64,000 nt of DNA from contig OX595989.1 in the NCBI GenBank assembly GCA_951394045.1, positions 930,001 through 994,000 of the forward strand, in the 5' to 3' direction. The stretch comes from Nitzschia sp. DOCU1. Taxonomy: Eukaryota > Bacillariophyta > Bacillariophyceae > Bacillariales > Bacillariaceae. Shown here piece by piece: positions 20,501 to 30,343 of the stretch. The position numbers were made by a program, and so were the translations under genes. Numbering within the stretch: position 1 is the first letter of the stretch; every line of letters begins with the position of its first letter. The notes under the pieces were generated by a model. The model made no database searches. It had not been told where the DNA came from and worked only from the letters and a program-made list of their open reading frames with translations.

Positions 20501-23359
20501 GTCAGTAGCTGCCGAAGGCCCTGCCGTTGGACTTTCGGTGTCTAGAGGGGCTGGGGCATCGACATCTAAACTCTCATGGGGCCCCGCACCTTCAACACTC
20601 GGCATCTCACTTAGCCTTTTGTGTGCGGATTCAATGCTGGAAGAGCCTGCTTTTGGTTCTTCGAGAAGATGCGGGTCCTTTTCCTCGACGATGGAATCTG
20701 CCTTTGCATCCTGATCTTTCACGTCTGCTGCAATATCTTCTGTTGTAACCGAATGGCCAGGTATGGATCCCATGTCAACAACTTGATCATCGGCCTTGTC
20801 CTCGTCCCCTTCACCTGACGGTGACAGTGGCTTTGCTTCCCCAGAGACTTCAATGGACTGTTCTGCCACGACATTGTCTCCCTGAACATTATTGGGTTCA
20901 ATGGTCATCTCCTTGGATTCGGTCTCATCTGTTGTCGGAGGATGTTCGGCGACCGGCACCGCATCTTCGGCGCCTGCGCCATGGGGAGTACTTGCTTCTG
21001 GACTTTTCACCGTGTGACGGGGGGATTCCTTTCTCAGTCGTTGCAGCTCTACGTCACCTGCAACAGCCTTGCTTTCAACCGGGGAACCCAGGGTCTCGGC
21101 CAAAGTTGCATCCTTCACAATGCGCTCTTCGCTCGCTGCGGACTCGTCCTTCTGTTCAACCGTATCGACGGCTTCTGGCGCAGATATTTCTTCGACCGTT
21201 GTCTGGGTCGTACCATTTTGAAAATCGCCTGTCTTGCTGCCTTCATCTGCCTCGCTTTTCTCCGCGTCTTCTGATTCAGGTTTCATCTCTTCTGAGTCAA
21301 CATCGTCGTCGTCGCCTTTCGACGGTGGCTGCTTTGTGTCGTTTGGATGGGCAGAATCGTGATCCTTCGCCTCGTCACGGACTTGAATAACGTTGAACTC
21401 CTCTTCGTCAGCCGGAGCCGCTGACCGACCATCGACTTTCGATCTGATCTCATCTTTTGCGTCAACATTTTCAGCATCATCATCTTCGTCACCAGAATCT
21501 ACGGGTTCAACATTTTTAGGTTCAGGCTCGTCTGCCCCGGCATGGACCCTTTCATCCGCACCTTCGCTAATTTTGTCGGCGACTGATTCGTTTTCAACTT
21601 TTGGGGAAGCCTCCTTCTTGAGCTTTTCTGAGACGTTTGCATCCTTGGAATCCGATTCGTCGTCGCTCTGTCCACTCTTGGAACCTTTGCGCCTCGGCCG
21701 ATGAGATTCTTCTTTGTCACTGGATGTCTCTTCTTCTTCTGCCTTCGTTTCTTTTGGCTCAGACGCGGCAGGTTTTGATGTGGCCTCTTGTTCATCGGCC
21801 GAGTCCTCTTCTCCAAGCTTATTGGGCTTTCTTCGTTTTCGCCGTGACCGTCGTGAAACGCGAGAGGTTTCAGCTTCGCTACCTCTTTCCTCGCCACTGG
21901 CGTCCTCATCGGCGACACTATTCGATCGTGATCTTGCCTGTCGAGTCTTTGGTTTCTCATTTTTGTTCTTGATGGCCTTCTCATCGGGCTCGGACGATTC
22001 ATCCACGTCCATTGACTTCTTCGTTTCCTCTTTCTCCATGCTCCCCGTCTCGTCTTGCTCTTCTACCTTGCTTTCAGAGGCATCATCGCCCTCCTTCTGG
22101 TTGAGCGATTTGTCGTCGTTTGACGACGCATTATCGTCTTTATCCTTCTCACCATCTTGGTCAACCGGTGAAGCTGACCGACTGTTGGACCTGGACTTGG
22201 ACATGGTGGACCGAGGTCCCCGACGCCGAGACCCCCCCTTGCTACTTTCGTCAGAGCTGCCTTCATCGTTGGTGCTGACTGCTGATGAAGCCTTTCCCTT
22301 TGGGGAGCTGACCGCCTTGTTTGTTCTACCTCTTCTTCGAGTCCGCTTATGAGGAGGTTCGTCTGCATCCCCTTCATCCCCGCTGGATTTTGCAGAACCC
22401 ACTTTCCTTGTAGTTCTCGTTTGGCGTTTCTGCCTTGGATTGGCTCTTGCATTCTTCTTTTTGGGTGTAACAGAGTCAGACTCTGCGTCTGCGTCACCAC
22501 CGTCGTCGTTCCCACTAGAAGCAGCACTGCTGAGCCGTTTTCTTGGCCGCTCATCTTCGCTTTGGTCGTCCCCAACGCTGGACTCCCTTGAAGGAACGTG
22601 CTTGCTCGTTGCTTGTTTCTTCTTGAGAGCCTCTCGCTTGCGCTTGACAATGACGCTCAAAGGTTCATTGTCGGAGGAGTCTTCGTCTTCATTATCTTCG
22701 TCTTTGGACCCTTCCTCGTCATTTGACTTTTGGGTGGAAGCAGCGGCGGAGTCAGAATTATCTGCGGCGTCATCCTTTTCTTCGCCCCCTTCGTCCTGAT
22801 CGCTGCCGCTAGAAGCGTTGCCCCCCTTAGACTCCTCATCGCCACTCTTAGCATTCTTAGCAGCTTGCCTTTGCTTCCCTCTCGTGGCTACTCGTCGTCG
22901 CCCGCGAGTAGGGGGAGGAGTTTGCGGCTTGGCCGGTTCATCAGCTTCAGCCTCGCTACCCTCCCCAGAACTAGCGTCCTCGTCGCCCTTTGATGGTTGT
23001 TCATCACTAGAGTTTGATGCACGACGCTTCCGTCTCCTAGTCGTTACGGGAGAAGACGTTTTCCTGGGTCCCCGTGTGGTAGGCTTCCGAGATGTTCTAG
23101 CCGCACGTCGCGTTTTTGCGGCTGGCCCAGTTTTCTTCGCCTTGGCAGATCTTCGTGCAGACGGGCCTGATTTACCGTCTTCGGAAGAGTCAGCATCAGA
23201 CTTCTCACTTTCTCCCCCTTGCTCATCCTCCTTCTGTTCGTCCTCTTCTTCCTCATCCCCTTCTTCATCATTGTCCTCGCCTTCACCGTCAGACTTTGGA
23301 GGCACAATTTCAGGGGGTTCGTTCCTTGTCCGTCGGCTTCGACGAGCTGGGGCTGGCAT
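17534..23359 (-). CDS. Very large disordered protein with Ada1/TADA1-like C-terminal region
   Basis: Uninterrupted frame of 1,941 residues from the first ATG at 23359 (an upstream TTG-started version adds six). Residues 1 to about 1350 are low complexity: alternating acidic/serine runs and basic RRxRR or KKK clusters, suggesting a nuclear, intrinsically disordered scaffold. From about 1356 the composition becomes ordered. FERIFAEYWDAMALRLSDRL and LRKLHNKFIMSIM (near 1430-1480) resemble the N-terminal helices of SAGA-Tad1 proteins. A histone-fold-like helix pair with LTIDPLVRKIAEEDGMEVS and WLMVVAVKEHAGNVL follows near 1580-1620. This matches the layout of yeast Hfi1/Ada1 and animal TADA1, which hold SAGA together. 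Those proteins are about 335-490 residues, so the N-terminal extension is extreme. The Ada1 assignment is inference from motif resemblance. Confidence 0.62.
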   Translation of the reverse strand: MPAPARRSRRTRNEPPEIVPPKSDGEGEDNDEEGDEEEEDEQKEDEQGGESEKSDADSSEDGKSGPSARRSAKAKKTGPAAKTRRAARTSRKPTTRGPRKTSSPVTTRRRKRRASNSSDEQPSKGDEDASSGEGSEAEADEPAKPQTPPPTRGRRRVATRGKQRQAAKNAKSGDEESKGGNASSGSDQDEGGEEKDDAADNSDSAAASTQKSNDEEGSKDEDNEDEDSSDNEPLSVIVKRKREALKKKQATSKHVPSRESSVGDDQSEDERPRKRLSSAASSGNDDGGDADAESDSVTPKKKNARANPRQKRQTRTTRKVGSAKSSGDEGDADEPPHKRTRRRGRTNKAVSSPKGKASSAVSTNDEGSSDESSKGGSRRRGPRSTMSKSRSNSRSASPVDQDGEKDKDDNASSNDDKSLNQKEGDDASESKVEEQDETGSMEKEETKKSMDVDESSEPDEKAIKNKNEKPKTRQARSRSNSVADEDASGEERGSEAETSRVSRRSRRKRRKPNKLGEEDSADEQEATSKPAASEPKETKAEEEETSSDKEESHRPRRKGSKSGQSDDESDSKDANVSEKLKKEASPKVENESVADKISEGADERVHAGADEPEPKNVEPVDSGDEDDDAENVDAKDEIRSKVDGRSAAPADEEEFNVIQVRDEAKDHDSAHPNDTKQPPSKGDDDDVDSEEMKPESEDAEKSEADEGSKTGDFQNGTTQTTVEEISAPEAVDTVEQKDESAASEERIVKDATLAETLGSPVESKAVAGDVELQRLRKESPRHTVKSPEASTPHGAGAEDAVPVAEHPPTTDETESKEMTIEPNNVQGDNVVAEQSIEVSGEAKPLSPSGEGDEDKADDQVVDMGSIPGHSVTTEDIAADVKDQDAKADSIVEEKDPHLLEEPKAGSSSIESAHKRLSEMPSVEGAGPHESLDVDAPAPLDTESPTAGPSAATDYQPTAPAEDKTSEQEAKLSAVNVPKDFTKTDKDVEKSEPQTAGEPVGSDSAEEARRLTPEVEASLQSKSTPMVKTEEEEDQFHDAHMEMPSEPPSGASLAGAAEIGNPNLQGQAQGETDGLSVEAPKESLPAAASEEGATSALVQGNDNGNVLEAKKSDPVSRINNADGVATEPDSAKPGDISAAPRVIGPIEASIRASFQKQRSGGMSSPNAIARIDASKATTNLVPAAATARTDPMPGMKPIEAVQLETVQKIGVTGASLTATPSPPALTETTELDSGNTATIANGPDERDTLHADPMVVAQHMQTSFAHSANASFPLTGAPPVVLARNVSELQPSHFVPSAVETATATTNLSIEVALEQPIPQLATKAGDLGPKTVQSVEASDDPNDAKQKEPSETPKMKRRFVGTPMKSPEAIPELLPVPLEFEYKVRFGPPPIQEDAEEPPMVSPMDLVDKDKLKRVKTVLYATGSRAHRGSGFERIFAEYWDAMALRLSDRLSSHTSERCQRAIDNFLKTPKLRKLHNKFIMSIMRRAQRDVATYGEVSVHVPMKWRTRIRTVSAPPVEKFQERLPVVSSSLNTPMFGPAEPCYREAWDQPKPHINPLGNERRRQKTLITPKPEIASCSLPGALTIDPLVRKIAEEDGMEVSDLAIWLMVVAVKEHAGNVLKTSIAHKEAMEQSDLPPRPLAFPRPLAGAITLHTKPDLPLDGKSILADKGTRMSRTLNALDIYASLGTMAMGHIGSLGGSFSRSTLERSLHASFDQLSVVPKDNFTNVQNYIIDQIFAEARTRKVPPKPRDDDRETRAPLENHVNANASPMMRHQNSFAVPPPAPAQPRAVDTSTAANVQPIPASAPPLTTAPVVALGTNTAAATSVAETEALNAMPRGMGRGAKNLAALMRRTTTSNSPGPEDSNAGPAPESKADETTPAEPSPQAPPPATTAAPTNLPSEESKGNDEGEDAGGQRRGKGFGIKNLARMLAKKDVDPADN

Positions 23360-24139
23360 TGTGACCTCAATGGACAAGGGAGAGCCAAGGATTTGCTAAT
23401 ACTTTCGAAGTTGTTCGAAATCTAAACTGGGCATTGAAAAGCGGAGATACAGCGACTATATGAGTGATTGTTGCGCGTCCAACAAGCCATTTCCGGTGCA
23501 GATAACAATATCCTGACCGAAAAATCACTAGCCTGCAATGATAACACCATGGCGAGATAATATCGAGAACGAATCCGCTCACACAGTGGTGCGTTCCAAT
23601 GTTGCTCGATCGTAACGCGACGAGCAAATCTGTTAACTTACCTCCACAGGATGAGTTTTAATGACAACTTGGGGATCGGTTCCTGAACGATTCCGATTAC
23701 TTCTGATGCAGCCACCGACTCGCTAGAGATCAGCTCTTGGTTGAAAATAACCCCCAACGTGATGTGAAACAGAGCCACTTCTTTAGTATTGGCTCAGTAT
23801 AGAGCAAATCACGATGAACACAACCTTTCAACGGAGCGATCCCTTGATGAGGATTTACTACTTACTTGGTGCCCCGCCCGGGGCGCCTCGAAATTGGCTC
23901 GGCTTTTCACTTTAAACTTGGAATACGGAAAATCAATGTGTGGAATATGAAATTTGTCTCATGAATGACGGGTTTCCCGGAAACCAAAATTCCAAATTCC
24001 CTTTTCGCCCTTCTTGTCCGTGCATACTTACCCTTATACTTAGTTAGCCTATTTATGCACTGTAGTTATCATTATAGAGATTATACTCGATTTTACTAGA
24101 TCGATTTGTTCCAAATATACTAAGAATACTTTGGATGTA
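23360..24139. other. Intergenic, no gene seen
   Basis: 780 bp holding the Ada1-like promoter and the 3' UTR of the armadillo-like gene. Only a short 86-codon frame (23367-23627, minus) is present, without coding character. Confidence 0.55.
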
Positions 24140-26566
24140 TCATATGGTCGTATCAGTGTTGCAAAGTGGCCCACAATTGAAGGAGAACGCAGATTTCCTC
24201 TCGGCAGAACGATCCAGCCTGGTAGAGACTTCACGAAATAGAGATCCGAGGGAGTCAAACGAGCTTTGGCGCTCCAGCTTCAGAGGCGAAATCTGCGCCT
24301 TCGTTTCCTCCCAGGCCCACATGAAACCATAAGATTCCGCCTTTTCTCCACTTGCGCTACGTGCAATGTTGTTGGCAATGTTGATATCATCAACATGGTC
24401 GACATGGCGAACCCTTATACTCCCGTACGAGAACTGCTGCGCCGCTTGCAAGGCACTGGCAAAGACGGACACTGCAGCTTTAGTGTGCCACAATGCAAAA
24501 GGAGGCTTTCCTGGTTCAGGCTTTCGTGCCTTCGTGACAACTCTTCTGAATATATCCTTCCTCGGTTCTGCTCCAGCCTTCATCTCCCCAAGGTAGAACG
24601 CACTTAGTTGTAAACGAAGATCTTGACCAAAGTCGAAGTCGGCCACCTTTGACGGTCCGACGTCGTCAGAAAGTTTGCCCTCAAATATCAAGTATGGAAT
24701 CCGCAACAGAAGCTGTTCTGCAGCATGTCGCCCAGCCGCAGTCGGAGTCGAGAAGGTAAGATACGATTTGAGAGCCTTCGCCGCCACTTCTCTTGTGTCT
24801 TGACCTTCGTCGAAACACTTAGCGGGTAAAAATGGATTTTCAAAGCCGTAGTTGGATTGCAGGTAAAGGCAAAATACTGCGTGCTCTGCAGTCTCCATAT
24901 TCATCCACGGTACTCGCTGCAACGAAAACTGAGCCAACAGCTTAAGCAGGAGTAGATTCAAACCTCTGCCAAGAAGGAAAGCTATTCGAGCCTGATTCGT
25001 GGTATGGGTAAGAAGGCACCGAAGCGCAAATACGACGGAATGCAGGTCAAATGCAGTCGCTGAGTACCCGCCAGGACCACTCTTCCCTCTGCGATGGAGC
25101 ACATTAAGCAGCATTTCTATCAAGTTCTGACAGTCCGCATCATTCATGATGATAGGTGAACCCTCCGGATTCGCCTCTATCGTCGACGTCTTGCTGGTAA
25201 TCTTGGCCTGGCCGAAATGGCCTTGAGACCTTAGGAGCAACGCAAGGGACATTCTCTGAGCAAACGTCGTGGCCGCTCAAGGATGAGATTGTGGCGTCAT
25301 ATGGCATGAACTCGGGAGCTCTAAATCAAAAACTTACCGCTTTCAGAGCCTGATATTCTTGTTGAGAATTGGGTCGTTCGGTGCCCATGTCAGTTCTAGA
25401 AAATGTCGCAATGGAAGTCAAAGCAGTAACTGCATTTGCTTCAAATACATAATCTCGCGACACTGGGCACGCCGCCAGATTCAACACTATATGGAGCGCC
25501 AAGTCTTGCACCGAGTTGGGGCTCCATAAGTTGGGAGTGTTCTCAAAGATATCGAGCGGGTCCGCTGTCGGTGTGTCATCCGAAGAGATACTAGTTGGGG
25601 ATCCGCATTCTCCCGACTTCCGCGGGCCGTTGACTCCTGTGTTCTTGGGAGTCGTAATGTACTCAAGGATGAGGTCTAGAACCCCCGTCTTGATCAAAAC
25701 ATGTGCCGCGGCTGCATCCTTGGACGGGCGGGTCAAATTTTTGATTGCCGATAGGCACCACCTTGCCGTTTCCGGGAAACACTGCTGAGAATAATGCTTG
25801 GTGGCCATCGACGCCCGCTTGGCAATTCCACGGCGTTTCTCGTCAATTCGAAGCCTGTAATTCTCAGCCATTAGTAATGATAGCCTTTCCACCGGAGAGA
25901 GGCCTGCCTTCACCGCCACCTCTTCGATAAATTCTCGGCGAACCGCATGCTCTTGAATTGTCAGTGACGAAATTCTCAGCGCAAATCCCAGAGATTCTAC
26001 CAAACCGATCCCAGATTCATCCGACAAAACCTCTTGTCGAAGTTCCTCGTCCGAGAACGTGAAGTTCACCAGAATGATGGCCAAGTAGTGACACGATGGA
26101 TTTTGGCAAAGTGCGTTTGCGAGAATTTTTGCTCCGTCGTATTTCAAGGCAATGAGCTTATTGGAAGCAAAAAAATAGGACTAAGTGAACATCATCGAAA
26201 TAACCACCCAGCACGTCACACCAAGCTTACCTTCTTATTCTTCGCTGGAATGCTCAAATTGTTCAAGATCAGGAGAACCAGATACTGTTCTACACTGTTC
26301 TCATCGCACCGGCTAAAGAATTGAAAGAGCGCCGGAATCAAAGCCTCGTTCTCGACCCGGACCATCTCTGTACGATTATTCGAAACACCATCCCCGGACA
26401 AAACAAACAACTTGCGCAGAGCCCTGACAGAACGTTTATGAGAGGTATCCACGGCGGTGTTGAGATCCAAAATCAAATCAAATAAGTGATCCAAGGAAGG
26501 CGACGCAGATTGCTCACTGCAGCAGCTATCGCTTTTGAGAATAGATCTCATCATGGAACGATTCAT
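24140..26566 (-). CDS. Armadillo-like helical protein of unknown function, three exons
   Basis: Exons are 26566-26231, 26156-25338 and 25255-24140. Introns of 74 and 82 nt have donors AAG|GTAAGC and GCG|GTAAGT and acceptors AATAAG and GCTCAG; all junctions are phase 0. The product has about 756 residues. It is built of amphipathic helices with repeated leucines and N-x2-NLS or LxNL turns (LILNNLSIP, AIKNLTRPS, HIVLNLAACP), which suggests an ARM/HEAT solenoid. The C-terminal tail is Ser/Arg-rich (QSSFDSLGSLF). No catalytic motif is seen. A scaffold or regulator is likely, but no specific family is recognised. Confidence 0.78.
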
Positions 26567-27507
26567 GCTGGGTCATTCATATACTGAAAAAATGACACCA
26601 TTTGAACTCGAAGCAAACTGCTGCTGTTGCTGAAGCACGCCGCATCTCGACTCGAAAAGCTTTCGCCGTTCAACAGAAAGTTCCCTCGATCGGAAGGTTT
26701 GTCGACCACTTTGGGCAACGCCATCACGTCAAACGTCAGTTCATCATCTTTCGACGATGAATATCACCCATAACTAACTTGCAGCTTCATTTTATTTCCC
26801 ATGTGCCTCCGATGACAACCCTCAACAGGACGAAGAGATAGCCAAACGTGGAGAGCCAACAGCAACCGAGGATTCGAGCGAGCTCGGCCGGCAGGGTGGG
26901 CATTGCTCGAATTTGTCGGGCCATGCGCGAGTGCGTCCAGTTCTCCCACCGCCTGTCAGTCAACCAAAATCTCCATCAACTCCAATCGGAAGCAGTCGAT
27001 GAGCGCACATGTCGCCTGTCTGGCTCCCCACCAGATGGTCGCTCTTTTGTCCTTTTGCCACCAAGCAAATATGTCTCACATTTGTTTGGTGAAACACCAA
27101 AACGTAGTTCCGGCCGTGTTATGCAAAATGGTGCGTTTCATTCACTTGGTGAAATCAGTGTGTCATGCTTGGATGGTGTGGGGTTGATCAATGTCATTAA
27201 AGGAAAGCTATGATAGTCTGTGAATCACATTCTGTCGAGTGATCGAACCGATGCAATGATTTCGGTCCACTCGTTTCTCGTCCTTGGTCCTGCTCATGGA
27301 CACGGGCTCGAGCTCGTCTGTCGTCGCTCCACCCGCGCGTTCTTCTATGTGCCACGTAGATTTCTACGTAGTGCGACATTTTTAAGGTTTGGTGGAGCGT
27401 ACCAGGTACTCTTCGACCTGCAATCGGGAAGCCGACGGAAATTTTTGTGCTGAACATGTGCATGTTTGTCACAAAAATTAAGATTGACTAACAAAGACTC
27501 ACGTTTC
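26567..27507. other. Intergenic / DED1 5' region
   Basis: About 940 bp between two divergently transcribed genes. The word ttgactaac (near 27482), followed by acaacag at 27514-27520, looks like a branch point and 3' splice site, so a leader intron ending at 27520 is possible (see findings). No independent gene is supported. Confidence 0.5.
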
Positions 27508-29758
27508 ATGACAACAGGTACAAAGTATGTGCCACCGCATCTGAGAAACTCTCAGAGCAATGGTGGTAATTCAGGACCCCGCCCTGTAGAAGGCGGAGGC
27601 GGTGGACGCGGCGGTTACGACCGTCGCGGGGGAGGAGGTGGCGCCTCTCGTGGCTACGGTGATGATCGCCGTGGCAGCTATGGCGGAAACTATGGCCGTC
27701 GTGACGATGCTGGCCCTGCACCTCCCCGCACAAACTCTCGTTGGAGCAACGTAGAAGGCGGCGGCGACGACGGCGGTGGTGGAGGCGGCGGCTACCGCGG
27801 TGGAGGTGGCGGCGGCGGTGGCGGTGGAGGCCGCGGAGATTTCCGCCGCGACAGCGTCCGAGTGAACGAACGCGGTTTCCATGGCGACATGACCCCCGAC
27901 AAGCGCATGGAGCGCACCCTTTTTGGAGGAGATGACAGGCAAACGACTGGCATCAACTTTGATAACTATGACAAGATTCCGGTTGAAGTTTCAGGTGACG
28001 GGTGCCCAGACCCGATTGATGAGTACAGCATTGAGACGATCGGAGAAGACCTCTACCGAAACACTCAACTCTGCGGTTACAACAAGCCCACTCCTGTCCA
28101 GAAGTATTCTGTGCCGATTGGGATCATCGGTCGTGACCTCATGGCGTGCGCCCAGACTGGTTCTGGAAAGACAGCCGGATTTTTATTCCCGATCATCATG
28201 TCGATGATCAAGAATGGCGGCCAGCCTTCCCCCGACACTACTAGGCGTCGAGTCTACCCCGAGGCTTTGGTCTTGGCTCCTACTCGTGAGCTCGCGCAAC
28301 AAATTCACGATGAGTCGCGTCGCTTCACGTATTGCACTGGTATCGCCACGGTAGTGGTATACGGAGGTGCCGAGGTGCGCGACCAGCTCCGTCAGATTGA
28401 ACGTGGATGCGACTTGCTCATTGCCACTCCCGGTCGTCTTGTCGATCTCATCGAGCGTGGCCGTCTTGGTATGGAGTGTGTCCGTTTCTTGTAAGTGACG
28501 AGCTTCCTTCTGTGCCCTTCTGCGAAAAAGAACCGACTGCTTACTCACTCGTCGTCTTGATCGCCCCTTCCTCTCCGATTCAGGGTTCTCGACGAAGCAG
28601 ACAGAATGCTTGACATGGGTGTAAGTTTCGATGCTATCGGGTCGGTTCAGTCCCATGTTCCATTGCATTTCTCAATTTTTGCTTTCTCTTTTAACTTATT
28701 TCGCCCCCGACGCCCCCTTGTTCCTCATGATTTTCTGTTTGCAGTTCGAGGTGAGTGAACACAGGCACATCACTGTTTCTTTTTGTCTTGTTTTCGTTTT
28801 CGTTCCCTAACAGTTGTTTTCCTTCGTTCAGCCCCAAATTCGTCGAATCGTGGAAGAATCTGGAATGCCTAATGGAGACGATCGTCAAACTATGATGTTC
28901 AGCGCGACTTTCCCTCAGAACATCCAACGTCTTGCTAGCGATTTCCTTCGGGATTATATCTTTTTGACCGTTGGTCGTGTGGGTTCCGCATCCAAGGATG
29001 TCACCCAGACCGTTGAATACGTCGAGGAGCAAGATAAGATGGAGACACTCATGCGCTACCTCTTGACTATTGAAGAAGGTCTGATTTTGATTTTCGTCGA
29101 AACCAAGCGTTCGTGCGATTATGTAGAGGATATGCTCTGCGCCAAGGGGTTTCCTGCTTGCTCCATTCATGGGGACAAAAGTCAACGTGAACGCGAAGAC
29201 GCACTCCGTGCTTTCAAGCGCGCCGCTACCCCTGTCATGGTTGCCACAGATGTTGCCAGTCGCGGTCTGGACATTCCAAACGTGACTCAAGTTATCAACT
29301 ATGATCTTCCGACGAATATTGACGACTATGTGCACCGCATTGGTCGTACTGGGCGTGCTGGAAACACTGGAGCTGCGCTCTCTTTCATCAACGAAAAGAA
29401 CAGCGGCGTCGCCCGTGAGCTCCGTGATTTGCTCGACGAGAACGAACAAGAAGTTCCCGCCTGGCTCAATCAGATGTGCCAGTACACCGGTGGGGGTGGT
29501 CGTGGTGGCGGCGGTGGTCGCCGTCGTGGCGGAGGAGGCGGCGGCTCTAACTTTGGCGCTCGTGACTTTCGCAAAGGCGGTGGTGGCAGCGGCGGCGGAG
29601 GGCGCGGTGGCGGAGGCTATGGAGGTGGTGGTGGCTACGGTGGTGGCGGCTACGGCGGCGGTGGTAGCTTTGGTGGAGGCGGCGGCGGATATGGTGGTGG
29701 CGGCGGTGGCTACGGAGGAGGTGGCGGCGGCGCTGGAAACTTTGGCGGAGCCTGGTAA
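27508..29758 (+). CDS. DED1: DEAD-box RNA helicase DED1/DDX3, four exons including a 6-nt microexon
   Basis: Exons are 27508-28490, 28584-28620, 28745-28750 and 28832-29758. They sum to 1,953 nt, an exact multiple of three (650 residues). The ATG at 27508 begins [13 protein letters not shown], the conserved eIF4E-binding-like N terminus. A long Gly/Arg-rich region follows. The core then has AQTGSGKT (near 214), [17 protein letters not shown] (near 332), SAT (near 366) and HRIGRTGR (near 510). A C-terminal GGYGGG tail closes the protein. The two-codon exon TTCGAG supplies Phe-Glu of the invariant DMGFEPQIR sequence. The family unwinds structured mRNA leaders in translation initiation. Both Gly-rich ends suggest recruitment to RNP condensates. 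Confidence 0.95.
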
Positions 29759-30343
29759 CCGCCGGATTTCTCCACTTGAAGCCGTTCTTGTCCATAACCA
29801 GTTCGCTGCAATTCTCGCTTCCACACATTGTAAAGAATCCAATTCGATTTTTCCATATCATTTCTACGTTTCCATAAACCATTGAAAATAAAAGCTCGCG
29901 CAAAATTATCCCGGTGCATTTTACTACTGTAGAAGAGGTCAGCTAGCTATGTAGTAGCAGTGCACCGGAGTTACATCGTTCAATAGGTAACTGCCATTCG
30001 TCTCTGCTTTCACCTAAAATACAAGAGAGAGAGAGAGAGATGTCGTCGAGGCAACCGCCTCTCTCTCTCTTTTATTCATATAGCTTGGTAATCGGGGTAA
30101 TCGAATCTAAGCAACATGGGTAGGTACGGTAGGTATGACATAGGTACAGAACGTGTCCGTCCGTTGGAAACCCCCCACATCCCCTCTCTCGCCTTTTTGT
30201 TTCCCTCGCAATGACAATGACAGCGGCGCTCACCACGTTTCAAAACGGAACATCGTCACAAAGAGCAATCGCGACGCTACACTCAAGTCACTCTTCCCTC
30301 CCTTGGATTGTATATTCGATAGTTACTTTTGTCACCCAGCACC
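29759..30343. other. Intergenic
   Basis: 585 bp between DED1 and TBCB, in the same orientation. It contains the GA/CT inverted repeat listed separately and no supported gene. Confidence 0.55.
30024..30072. repeat. GA/CT microsatellite inverted repeat
   Basis: A (GA)n tract at 30024-30040 is followed 18 nt later by a (CT)n tract at 30059-30070. A transcript would form a purine-pyrimidine hairpin of about 12 bp. It sits between a helicase 3' end and a downstream promoter; a terminator or polyadenylation role is only a guess. Confidence 0.7.

Noticed and set aside
28691..29842. 383-codon minus-strand frame antisense to DED1
   Set aside because: Its Ala/Thr/Ser-rich composition is the mirror of the Gly-rich helicase tail, and the plus-strand gene is certain.
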